Positions 1 through 7,690 of a stretch of DNA of 10,269 nucleotides are shown here, piece by piece. Source of the stretch: Nephromyces sp. MM_2019. Taxonomy: Eukaryota; Apicomplexa; Aconoidasida; Nephromycida. The translations under genes and the position numbers were made by a program. The stretch covers positions 4,457-14,725 of the forward strand of contig JADHZB010001625.1 in NCBI GenBank assembly GCA_015657535.1, given 5' to 3'. Numbering within the stretch: the stretch's first letter is position 1; the number at the start of each line of letters is the position of its first letter. The notes beneath the pieces were generated by a model. The model was not told the origin of the DNA. It saw nothing but the letters and a program-made list of their open reading frames with translations, and did not search any database.

Positions 1-67
1 TGTGTGTGTGTGTGTGTGTGTTTGTGAATGTCTTTATGTGTCTGTCTCTGTGTGTGTGTGTGTGCGT
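1..67. repeat. (TG)n microsatellite at left edge
   Basis: Almost pure TG dinucleotides with a few TTTG and TCTG interruptions. The tract is cut by the window edge, so its true length is unknown. It lies downstream of the PPAN stop codon. Confidence 0.95.
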
Positions 68-452
68 ATTAATGCAAGTGTTAGCTGAAGTATAGAATAA
101 GGAAACAACACACTCTGGCATAAACAAGCAGATACACTACATAAATCCCCAGAGCCTCTTATTAAAGGGCTAAACTATTACACACTGATATATGGTCCAC
201 ACACACACAGGAAATACTCAGAGGAAGTGATGCACACGAGTTAAAAAGATGCACAATGCAAATAAAAGAAAGAAGATTAGTATAGATACACACAGAGACT
301 AACGCATATACACACACGCATATACAGAAATAAAAGCACACATAAACAGAGAAGAAAACACATACACACACACATAGGCCAACAGAGATAAACATACGTA
401 CACAATGGATATATATACGAATCTTTTGCTCTCTTTCTGCTTACTGCACACT
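68..452. other. 3' flank of PPAN, no gene seen
   Basis: AT-rich sequence with scattered short CA runs at about 198-208, 288-320 and 360-375. The only longer open frame (162-395, minus) is a cysteine/valine string produced by the CA repeats, with no recognisable domain. It probably includes the PPAN 3' untranslated region. No terminator or polyadenylation signal could be assigned with confidence. Confidence 0.5.
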
Positions 453-2650
453 TTATCTTCTAACTAACCTTCTCTTAGCCTTTAGTCTAGCAGATTCCTC
501 CTCTAGCTTCATAATCTCCTTACCAGTCTTGTATATGTATCTGTGATAGAGTACTGTACGAAAAAAACGGAAAAACACACACACAAAGAATGAAATCAAA
601 CACACACGAACACACTCTTGGATAGTGAAAGAGAGTCAACGCTAGAGGTATAAGCACATAGTAAAGAGTAAGCATAAGCTTAAGGTATATTATAAACACA
701 CACATACACACATGAACATGCACACATACGAATGCACATATATACACATACACAGGTAGTGCGAAGCATTACCCTTTCCAGAACAAACTTCCTCCTCGAT
801 CTTCACCAACTTGAGAACCATTCGAGGGCCTAACTCAACGAGCCTGCGATGAAACAGTAAAGCCAAAACCCTCAAATTAGCTCAAACACGCAGGAGCACA
901 CACTGAACAGCACACAAGAAGGAGTAAATATAGTAACACACACAGAAACACGAAAAAAACAGCACACACAACAGCACACACACGCAGACATTAAGCGCCA
1001 TGGCTCCAAACACAAGTTCTATCAAACACACCACATACCAATGGCGCTATGATGGTTCGTGTATATAAGCATTTGCGCACACACATGCTTATACAATCGA
1101 TTCAGCACATAATACAACTACAGGGGTTCTGCAGGCATAAATGCCTCACACTTTACATCTAAAGAAGCTTAAAGTTAACTTGAAACCCGACAAAACCCTC
1201 CTCACACACACCACCTCGTGAAAAACTCACACACACAAAGTTTTTGGAGCCTCCATGATAAGCACACACACACTTTCCCCTTCAGCCATAACACTCTTCT
1301 CAACACACAGCATTACACTCACGTGATTGCTACTTTCTTCGCAGCCTCAGACAGAGCAAGCCGTGTGCTTCCGGGTACTGAAACATCCGCTGCATCTTCA
1401 TACTCACTATCTGAAGCATAACCTGAACCTCCAGAGGCTATGTAGTCACACACATCCCGAGCATTGCCCAGATTCAATGCTTTTGAAGGCTTCAAAACCA
1501 GAAGCTTTCGCACACCCCTCGTCATACCAGTCGGCTTCTTCACTATGGCGTAGTGCCTCAGTGTGATGGTCTCATCGGCTTCGCTATTCACAAAGAGAGC
1601 GACTCTTTTACACTTTGAAACCTGGGGGGCACACACACATGAAAAGGTGTGCACACAGCCACACATGCAACTGCATACACGAAGAATCATACAAAAATAC
1701 ATATGATCATTTACGCACATACCCACCCCCCACTACACACTCCACTACACCCCCCACTACATTCCCAAAAACACCCCCCACCACACCCCCCAATACATTC
1801 TCAACTACACACTCCATTAAACCCCCCAATACATTCCCAACTACACCCCCCATTACATTCCCACCACACCCCCCAATACATTCTCAACTACACACTCCAT
1901 TAAACCCCCCAATACATTCCCAACTACACCCCCATTACATTCCCACCACACCCCCCAATACATTCTCAACTACACACTCCATTAAACCCCCCAATACATT
2001 CCCAACTACACCCCCAATACATTCCCAACTACATTCCCCACTACACCCCCCACTACACCCCCCACCTCACCAACCTCAACATTCCGAATATCAACACTCG
2101 GAAAGATCCCACTAAAGGCAGCAACAATCAGTCTATTACAGTCTTCCATCTTCATCCCTTCTACCACATCTCCCTCCTCATCTTCCACGCATTTTGAGTT
2201 CGTTTCTTTTCTGAATCCACTCATTATAACTAACGGGCTGCTGCTGTAATCATCAGGATTCGTTCTTGGTCTCTTTTGCATAGCTTTGACGTCTCTACTG
2301 AGGGAGTAGCTTTCAACTTTAAACGTCAAAGTTGGGCCATTAGGAAGGTTAATGAGTTTGTAGTATGTTCCTTCCTCAGTCTGAGAGATAAACTGCAAGT
2401 GTGTGACTCCTAGCATTCTTGAGTGGAAGACGTAATCTTTGATTTTACTGAATCTGGACTCCTTCAGCTTCATCGCACACCAAGGAGACATCAACAATCG
2501 AATATCAGAAACTAGCGATTTGAGTGTTTTGGTGGTTTTTCCTTTTCGAGCCACCAAGCTTTTTGGAGGAGGAAGTGGGGTGGAAACATCATCTTGGGTG
2601 GGGTTGGTGTGTGTGCGTTTCTTCTTTCGATAGCCGTGAACTTTAGGCAT
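453..2650 (-). CDS. PPAN/SSF1: SSF1/Peter Pan Brix-domain ribosome biogenesis factor, four exons
   Basis: The family is nucleolar and needed for 60S pre-ribosome assembly (27S pre-rRNA processing in yeast). The exons on the minus strand are 2650-2075, 1621-1323, 843-773 and 553-453, which splice to 1047 nt and 348 aa. The introns are GT-AG with phases 0, 2 and 1, and the frame is kept at every junction. Visible landmarks are a basic start (KKKRTH, residues 9-14), SLVARKGK at 31-38, LGVTHL at 80-85, the Brix signature GPTLTFKVESYSL at 105-117, FPSVDI at 183-188, LRHYAI at 213-218, TRGVRKLL at 226-233, ELGPRM at 295-300 and KIEEE around 305-309. The last exon ends in a basic/acidic helix. Residues 147-175 form an acidic insertion that seems specific to this protein. 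It is shorter than human PPAN (about 470 aa) because the basic C-terminal tail is missing. The start ATG at 2650 directly precedes the conserved basic N-terminus. A possible donor (AG|GTTAGT, 468) just before the stop could add a further exon, but I see none. Confidence 0.95.
554..772 (-). other. PPAN intron 3 (219 bp)
   Basis: The donor is G|GTAATG and the acceptor is TTTTTTTCGTACAG with a clear pyrimidine tract. Phase 1: splicing rebuilds GK|VLYH, which matches the conserved end of the Brix domain. Sense-strand TG repeats lie near 696-754. Confidence 0.9.
844..1322 (-). other. PPAN intron 2 (479 bp)
   Basis: The donor is AC|GTGAGT (close to consensus) and the acceptor is GTTTCATCGCAG. Phase 2: the join reads KKVAIT|LVELGPRM, matching the family. 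The frame would stop at the TGA inside the donor if unspliced. The intron is CA-rich on the plus strand, TG-rich in the transcript. Confidence 0.92.
1622..2074 (-). other. PPAN intron 1 (453 bp), carrying a minisatellite
   Basis: The donor is GAG|GTTGGT and the acceptor is TGTGCCCCCCAG. Phase 0: the join NVE|VSKCKRVALF aligns without a gap to the family pattern. GTGAGG, three bases further in, is a stronger-looking donor, but it breaks the frame with the acceptor. The acceptor has a C run, not a T run. Confidence 0.9.
1725..2070. repeat. C-rich minisatellite, about 82-83 bp higher-order unit
   Basis: Short blocks such as CCCCCCAATACATTCCCAAC and CCCCCCACTACA alternate. The block CAATACATTCTCAAC recurs at 1791, 1874 and 1956, a spacing of 83 then 82 bp, with each copy followed by the same ACTCCATTAAA segment. 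The transcript (minus) strand is G-rich with repeated G6 runs. Proline/threonine-rich and Gly/Val-rich open frames here come only from the repeat. Confidence 0.95.
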
Positions 2651-2654
2651 GATT

Positions 2655-2890
2655 GGAGGGGGGGTGGGGAAGAGGAAGATGAGGGAGATGAAGAGGAAAA
2701 ACAGCGGAAGATGATGGAGAAGATGAAGAAGATGAAGAAGATGAAGAAGGTGAAGTAGATGAAGAAGATGAAGATGGAGAAGGTGAAGAGCAAGATGAAG
2801 AAGAAAAGCAGTGGAAGATGATGAAGATGAAGGTAAAGAAGAAGATGGGTTATAGAGATAAACAGCAGTGAAGATTAAAGAGAGAGGGAA
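2655..2890. repeat. Purine/pyrimidine-asymmetric tract (GAAGAT)n upstream of PPAN
   Basis: The plus strand is almost entirely purine plus T, built on GAAGATGAAGAAGATG. The PPAN sense strand therefore reads CTTCATCTTCTTCATC right up to the start codon at 2650. It probably forms the PPAN 5' leader or promoter. One plus frame encodes an acidic DEEDEE string but has no usable start. Confidence 0.8.
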
Positions 2891-2989
2891 GCATCAAAAG
2901 CCTACTTTTTGGAAGATCTTCGCTAAAGCTGCGAAGCTAGGCTTTCATGGTGGTTAAAAGGAATCATCAATGCAGCTACAATTAAGACA

Positions 2990-3178
2990 TTCCTCCCTGT
3001 ACACACACAAATGGTATACCTATAATTAAGTCATCCCTCCTCACACACACATGGTATAGACGCACTTCGCCCATCCCTATACACACACACACCCATTAGA
3101 ATACCCCTGTACTTCGCTCACCCCTCCGCACACACACATGGTATACCTATACTTAGACTCATCCCTCCACACACATGT
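2990..3178. repeat. Degenerate tandem repeat, about 40-45 bp, five copies
   Basis: The unit runs roughly CATCCCTCC-CACACACACATGGTATA-CCTATACTTAG. Copies begin near 2988, 3032, 3072, 3119 and 3160, each with a CA run followed by ATGGTATA or a variant. No coding frame is shared among copies. Confidence 0.75.
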
Positions 3179-3252
3179 TACTGTTTAGTTTACGCTAATT
3201 CAAACTTATTGTCTCGTTCTCTCTAAGCTCTAGATGATATGTGTGCGCCTCT

Positions 3253-3729
3253 AACACACAGCATTATCCCAACACCACCAGATTCCTAGTTTTTCGCAGT
3301 TTATAAAAGGCAAAGCTTTCAGCATTCATGCAGCTACACACACGAGCCTCTCTCAATGCTCTCCCTTCGATTTTACAGTCGCACACACCACATGCAGCTG
3401 AGAAAGCAGCTAAAAATCCTCCCTTCTTTGCTTATACTAAGGAGTAGCTTGAAGATGGGGACATGCTACTCTATTAACTAACACACTAAATTTATTAGCT
3501 CTCGCTACCCGGTTTATCAGTCTAGCTAACTGATCTATCTGCTTCATCGTAGCTTCCAGCCGATTTGCTAGTTAAACCAAAGGTTGCTCCCTCTTACTCT
3601 CCCTGTTTTTCTTTCTCAGAGTCAAACATCTTCTGTGTGCAGCTTACATCATTGCTATCTGCATTGCTTACGTCTATCGATGAGAAGGGAGTGAAGGAGG
3701 ATATTCCTCTGACACTTCAGAGACTTTAG
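3253..3729. other. Unresolved interval with open frames on both strands
   Basis: Three short frames look protein-like but conflict. Plus 3553-3729 (58 codons, TAG stop) follows an acceptor-like GCTTCATCGTAG and contains a second, stronger acceptor TTTTTCTTTCTCAG ending at 3619; it reads SLLSALLTSIDEKGVKEDI. Minus 3571-3437 (44 codons) reads as an amphipathic helix, RLEATMKQIDQLARLINRV. Minus 3431-3264 (55 codons) reads Cys- and Arg-rich, ending KLRKTRNLVVLG. No arrangement joins them with good splice sites, and no family is recognised. A small spliced gene on one strand is likely, but the strand is undecided. Confidence 0.3.
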
Positions 3730-3744
3730 ATGCGCCCACAAGGC

Positions 3745-3910
3745 GGAGTATCCTCATGCACACACAAGCGCTGCTGCACACACAAGCGCTCCTGCACACA
3801 CACCGTCATTCCTAGATAAACACAAGCATTCCTGCGCGCACACACGGACGTTTTTGTACATGCGCACACTCACCTTACAAATGTTAGTAGACACCCCCAC
3901 ACACACCCGC
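3745..3910. repeat. CA-rich degenerate repeat
   Basis: CACACAAGCGCT-GCTG units of about 20 bp appear at 3757-3795, then decay into CACACACCGTCATTCC-like copies up to about 3845. More CA runs follow at 3895-3912. No gene is seen in it. Confidence 0.7.
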
Positions 3911-4049
3911 ACGCAATGCTTTATTTATATGATATTTTTCTCCCTCTTCAAGAAGATTAAAAGGTATTTTTGTCAAATTTTCGATGAATTTCCTCCTTTA
4001 ACACGCACCCTTTGCTCTTTCGACATTTCTGTTTTTACTTTCTTGCTAT

Positions 4050-4200
4050 CCCGGTGAATCTCTCTGCTTCCTCTTCGTCTTCGTCTTCACCTTCATCTTC
4101 TTCATCTCTTTTTCTTCTTCTTCTTCTTGTTCTGAATCAGCAGCTTATCTTTTCACACACGCATTCTCAATCATCTCCCTCTTCATCTTCTGACGAAGAT
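4050..4200. repeat. Pyrimidine-rich CTTC/CATC tract
   Basis: TCTTCGTCTTCGTCTTCACC and TTTTTCTTCTTCTTCTTC blocks, then CCCTCTTCATCTTC just before a run of ATG codons. The motif and position match the PPAN leader on the opposite strand. It reads as poly-serine on plus and Arg/Glu-rich on minus. Both are plausible for disordered protein, so neither is called as coding. Confidence 0.7.
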
Positions 4201-4206
4201 GTGAAG

Positions 4207-5600
4207 ATGATGAAAACAGGAGAAATGATGACAGCCGGTAACCCTTCGGCTTCTGGCCAACTCATTAGCTGGAGGTAAGGGTAGCTTGGATCCACTGAAA
4301 AGAGGCCATTAACTGTATGTGTGTGTGTTAGTATGTGCCCATCCATGTGCGTATATCTATGTGTGCATATCTATGTGTGTATATCTGTGTGTGCATATCT
4401 GTGTGCTTTCCTCTGTGTATACTAAAGCGTTCAGCTGTTGGCTTAACGGTTTGATGAGAGCCCAGCGTATACTGGAAGCTGCTTTAGCGGTAGTTAAATA
4501 CGCAGTTTTGTGGGAGTTTAGACGTTTTCGTCTTGAGAAGAAGTAGAAGAAGAACTATACGCAAAAGAATCTGCAGATACTCAATCACAGGCAGATTAGA
4601 GCAACACAGGCACACACCTGTGGGTGGTGAGAGATACACACACACACTGATTTGGGCACGGTGGTTAATACACACTTTCTGGGACATACGTCGCTTCAAA
4701 CATATCTCTTCACATACATCACGCACATATCACACACACCACACACATCACTTCACGCACACCGCTTCACACACACCACTTCATACACATCAATTCACAC
4801 ACACCACTTCATACCACTTCACACACATCACTCACCATCACTTCACACACATCACTCCCCATCTTTTCACACACACCACTTCATACACATCACTCCCCAT
4901 CACTTCACACACACCACTTCATACACATCACTCCCCATCACTTCACACACACCACTCCCCATCACTTCATACACAACACAGCACTTCACGCACATCACTT
5001 CACACACACCACTTCATACACATCACTCCCCATCACTTCACACACACCACTTCATATACATCACACACACCACTTCATACACATCACACACACCACTTCA
5101 TATACATCACACACACCACATCACACACCACTTCATACACATCACTCCCTATCACTTCACACACACCACTTCATATACATCACACACAGCACTTCATACA
5201 CATCACACACACCACTTCACACACACCACTTCACACACATTACACACATCACTACACGCACATCATTGCCCATCATTTCACACACACCACTTCATATACA
5301 TCACACACANCACTTCATACACATCACACACACCACTTCATANACATCACTACACGCACATCATTGCCCATGATTTCACACACAACGCTTCACTTTGCAC
5401 ATATTACACACACCCGTCACTTCACGCACACAGAAGAGCATTGGAAGCATACAGTCTCTTCTATATATCAAAGTGATTTTTGAGGCTTTCAGCATCCTCA
5501 TCATTACTACGCTAGAATAGCCTGTTATGAGCTCAGAGCTTCACAGTGTATTAGGGATCTTCAAAGGAGAAAGATGTACATTGCATGTGCTGGGGGGTAA
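4207..5600 (+). CDS. Candidate small three-exon gene, unrecognised
   Basis: The proposed exons are 4207-4274, 4435-4489 and 5493-5600, giving 231 nt and 76 aa. The first donor AG|GTAAGG is near consensus; its acceptor GTTCAG follows TACTAAA at 4420-4426, which resembles a branch point. The phase-2 junction restores one frame. The second intron (GCG|GTAGTT to GGCTTTCAG) is phase 0. The spliced product is helical and basic, with RAQRILEAALAHPHHYYARI around residues 33-52 and a C-terminus of RRKMYIACAGG before TAA at 5598. I recognise no family. The ATG at 4207 is a guess: the frame stays open upstream through a serine-rich stretch. Alternatively exon 2 reads through to a TAG at 4546, or exon 3 belongs to another transcript. 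It is possible that none of this is coding. Confidence 0.33.
4316..4408. repeat. TG-rich repeat in candidate intron
   Basis: GTGTGTGTGT followed by units of about 16 bp of the form ATATCTATGTGTGTGC/T. TG lies on the plus strand, the sense strand of the candidate gene around it. Confidence 0.8.
4715..5440. repeat. 0.7-kb CACACACCACTTCA minisatellite
   Basis: It is built from short modules such as CACACACCACTTCA, TACACATCAC and TCCCCATCACTTCA, which combine into units of about 28-38 bp. Unresolved bases occur at 5310 and 5343. The overlapping His/Thr-rich open frames on plus (4533-5483, 4652-5476) are by-products of the repeat and carry no domain. Confidence 0.95.
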
Positions 5601-5792
5601 CAAACACACACGCTTGCATGAGCTTTACCTTCTCGTTCGCTTTTTCTGCGATTTTGTAGGTATCTGATGTTTTGCTGCAAATGCATTGTTTTCTGCGTCT
5701 TTAAAGCCTCATTTCTTCGCCTTGTGTGTGTGTGTGAAAAGATCGTTCTTGCGTAAGTTCATGAAGCAGCCATATTTGCCCTCCCTACAAAT
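5601..5792 (+). promoter_or_regulatory. Presumed RPA14 upstream region
   Basis: About 190 bp between the candidate gene's TAA and the RPA14 start. It is T-rich at 5628-5720 with a short TG run at 5723-5736. It lacks the CTTCATC leader found upstream of PPAN. An in-frame TAA at 5754-5756 limits any upstream extension of RPA14. No specific promoter element could be identified. Confidence 0.35.
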
Positions 5793-7275
5793 ATGCAAAC
5801 TGTGTGCAGAAGGATAAGCTACGATCAGAGGAGCTTACACGTTGGAAAGACTGTTAGGCTGGTTGGAGAGTTTAAAGGCGTAGGCCCAAACTTCATAACT
5901 ATTGGCTTGGGTGATGGTAGGCTGGAAGGGGTTAATGATTGAAGCTGATGTGTGTGCGTGTGTGTGGATGTGTGTAGTGACTAAATTTAGGTAATTGGAT
6001 TTACTTGCTATATCCACGTGCTACTTTGTGTGTTCAATATCACTCTGTGTGTGTGTGTGTGTGTGTGATATCCAATGACTTCCCTAGTAGCTTTCAATGA
6101 GCAGCTTCTCCCGCCATATGCTTTGCTCTCTTTGCCTGCACACACCTGCTTCAGGCCGAGAGGCTACCTGCCTGCTTTCAAAGCCGCTGGAGAGTACGAT
6201 AGCAGTGAGATACATTGAGATCGTCGTACTAGTAAGCTTTATATAGTGTGTGTGTGTGTGTCTATGTGGATATGTTAGGGAGTATAGTGCTAGCTTGAAT
6301 GAGTTGAATTGCGTGTTGCATCACGACTTGTTGTGCTACTATGTGTGTGTGTGTGATCATGCGTGTGTGTGTGTGTGTAATCATGTGTGCGTGATCTTGT
6401 GTGTGTGTCATCATGTGTGTGTATGACCATGTGTGTGTGTTAGAAGATGAGCAGAGCATATCTGCACTATTTTGAAGTTCTAAGCACGCTCGTTGAGGAG
6501 CTTACTTTTCGCAGGTTCTGCCAGACGCTTCTATATTGCTGAATGGCCCAGTTATCCAGCTGGGAAACTCATTTGGTTAGCCGTGTGTGTGGGTGTGTGT
6601 CTGATCATGTGTGTGTGTGGGTATGTAGATGGGTCTATGGGTATATCTGGGTACGAGTATGTGTGGAATGTCTATGGGTGCTAATGTGTGGATTGTCTCA
6701 TGGTTTTAGTGTGTGTGGATTTCGGTGAATGTCGGTGTGCGTTCTTGCGAGGGTTACTGTGTGTGGATGCCTGTGAAAGTGTGTTTGTGTCGATTTTTTC
6801 ATAGTATCAGTGTTTCGGTTTTTGCGTGCAGTGTTAATTGCTACATGAGTGTAAGTACACCGTTTCTGTGTGTATCCCACATGAGTTTGTGTTTGCGTAA
6901 GCCCCATGAGCATGGCCACCTACGTGTGTGTGCGTGGTCATAAATCCGTGTGTTTATTCTTGAATCCTCGAGTATGCTCATTATTTCTCCTTGAGCGTAA
7001 AAGAATCATGCCTAAAGGCTAAGATTAGCTGATGTCCCTGTTTAGGCGCTCGTTTAGCCCCTTTTGCTGCCTCACACACACACCTACGATAAGCCCTGCT
7101 CTTCAGCCTCCTCCTTACCTTCAGCTTACTCATCTCTTCTTCTTCTTCTTCAAAATTCTGCTGTTTTGTGTGCTTTTCTTCAGACTTGAAGAAGATGAAT
7201 GAAGTGATCAGCCTCATCTCATCATCTTCAAAGCTCTCCGCTGAGTTTGAGCCTTTCATCTTGCCAGCCTCTTAG
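5793..7275 (+). CDS. RPA3: Replication protein A small subunit (RPA14), four exons
   Basis: This is the smallest subunit of the RPA heterotrimer, which binds single-stranded DNA in replication, repair and recombination. It is a single OB fold that helps hold the trimer together. The exons are 5793-5916, 6155-6231, 6515-6575 and 7184-7275, giving 354 nt and 117 aa, close to the roughly 120 aa usual for RPA14. Junctions are G|GTAGGC/CTTCAG|GC, A|GTAAGC/TTCGCAG|G and G|GTTAGC/TTCTTCAG|AC, with phases 1, 0 and 1. Landmarks are VGKTVRLVGEF at residues 17-27 (first OB strand), ITIGLGDGREATCLL around 35-49, YIEIVVLVLPDASILL spanning the exon 2/3 join (61-76), and NSFDLKKMNEVISL at 85-98, which matches the FDL-x-x-YNE motif opening the C-terminal helix. 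A serine run lies at 99-102. The ATG at 5793 is the only in-frame start after an upstream TAA. The assignment rests on pattern and length, because RPA14 evolves fast. Confidence 0.85.
5917..6154 (+). other. RPA14 intron 1 (238 bp)
   Basis: Runs from G|GTAGGC to CTGCTTCAG|GC, phase 1; splicing joins GLGD to GREATC. A (TG)n run lies on the sense strand at 6043-6068 and another at 5949-5975. Read through, the frame ends at a TGA at 5940. Confidence 0.85.
6232..6514 (+). repeat. RPA14 intron 2 (283 bp) with TG/ATCATG repeat
   Basis: The donor is CTA|GTAAGC and the acceptor TTACTTTTCGCAG. At 6340-6440, TG runs are punctuated at intervals of about 20-25 bp by ATCATG, ATCTTG and ACCATG, which makes a degenerate minisatellite. 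A pure TG run lies at 6246-6262. Confidence 0.85.
6576..7183 (+). other. RPA14 intron 3 (608 bp)
   Basis: The donor is TTTG|GTTAGC and the acceptor TGTGCTTTTCTTCAG, phase 1. From 6580 to 6950 it is TG-rich on the sense strand with GGATG/GGTAT interruptions. From 7125 to 7183 there is a long pyrimidine tract (TCTTCTTCTTCTTC) leading to the acceptor. The Glu/Lys-rich minus frame at 6981-7259 is the antisense of this tract. Confidence 0.85.
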
Positions 7276-7296
7276 TGTATGTCTGTGTGTGTGTAG

Positions 7297-7689
7297 CACA
7301 CATTAGGCTCTCTGAGATATCTTTCAAAGCTTAGTCAGAAGCCGATTGGTTTAGGTCGTCTTCAGGCTTTTTTTATGGTGATTTCTACGGTGTGTGTTGG
7401 GCTAGGGATAAAACTACACCCACAAACACACACCTACTTGATGTTTATTCTCGTTCAACTTTTGTGTGAGATAAGCTTAGAATATGTGTGGCTTGAAGAG
7501 GAGGGGGAGGATGAGCTGATTCTTCAACTTTGGTGGAAGTTTATTACAAACTGCTCTTTGAAGAGGTGTTTGTGTCTGTGTGCGTGTATTTTATACCGAG
7601 AGTGTGTGTTTTTGCTACACATGAGGAAGCTATGTGTGTGTGTGCTGCATATGAAGGAGAGGGTTGCTCGTGTATATTTTAATGCTTAA
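7297..7689 (+). CDS. Candidate coding region after RPA14, unrecognised
   Basis: A plus frame stays open for 130 codons between TAG (7294) and TAA (7687), starting only about 20 bp after the RPA14 stop. The first ATG is at 7375. The middle (about 7441-7569) looks most protein-like: a hydrophobic start MFILVQLLCEIS, then WLEEEGEDELILQLWWKF. The edges are TG-derived Cys/Val strings. A possible donor (AAGAG|GTGTTT, 7566) pairs in phase with an acceptor at GTTTTATAAG (7720), which would give KR|VRLEML. No family is recognised. It could be a separate short gene, 3' untranslated sequence of RPA14, or a chance frame. Confidence 0.28.
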   Translation, partial: HTLGSLRYLSKLSQKPIGLGRLQAFFMVISTVCVGLGIKLHPQTHTYLMFILVQLLCEISLEYVWLEEEGEDELILQLWWKFITNCSLKRCLCLCACILYRECVFLLHMRKLCVCVLHMKERVARVYFNA

Positions 7690-7690
7690 G

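Noticed and set aside
1615..2115. Pro/Thr/His-rich plus-strand open frames
   Set aside because: They are translations of the C-rich minisatellite inside PPAN intron 1, with no domain or start context.
2512..2793. Minus-strand Phe/Ile-rich frame (FIFFIFF)
   Set aside because: It is another frame of the purine/pyrimidine tract and of PPAN exon 1.
3437..3620. Reassigned stop codons (TAA/TAG as Gln) to join the minus frames
   Set aside because: PPAN, RPA14 and the RAP gene all end where expected with TAA or TAG and contain none internally.
4060..4160. Minus-strand Arg/Glu-rich nucleolar-like exon
   Set aside because: Any CTTC repeat gives such a reading; the upstream acceptor is poor and no neighbouring exon was found.
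4533..5483. Long His/Thr-rich frames, up to 316 codons
   Set aside because: Entirely repeat-driven, open in more than one frame, and containing unresolved bases.
5844..5855. GKT after VGKT-like start as a nucleotide-binding P-loop
   Set aside because: It lacks the upstream glycine-rich loop; the surrounding residues fit an RPA14 OB-fold strand.
5835..6017. Minus-strand 60-codon frame that looks protein-like (INPFQPTITQANSYEVW)
   Set aside because: It is the antisense of RPA14 exon 1, which has family matches and phase-matched splice sites on plus.
6981..7259. Minus-strand Glu/Lys-rich frame of 92 codons
   Set aside because: It lies antisense to RPA14 exon 4 and the pyrimidine tract of its acceptor; the plus reading joins exactly to the previous exon.
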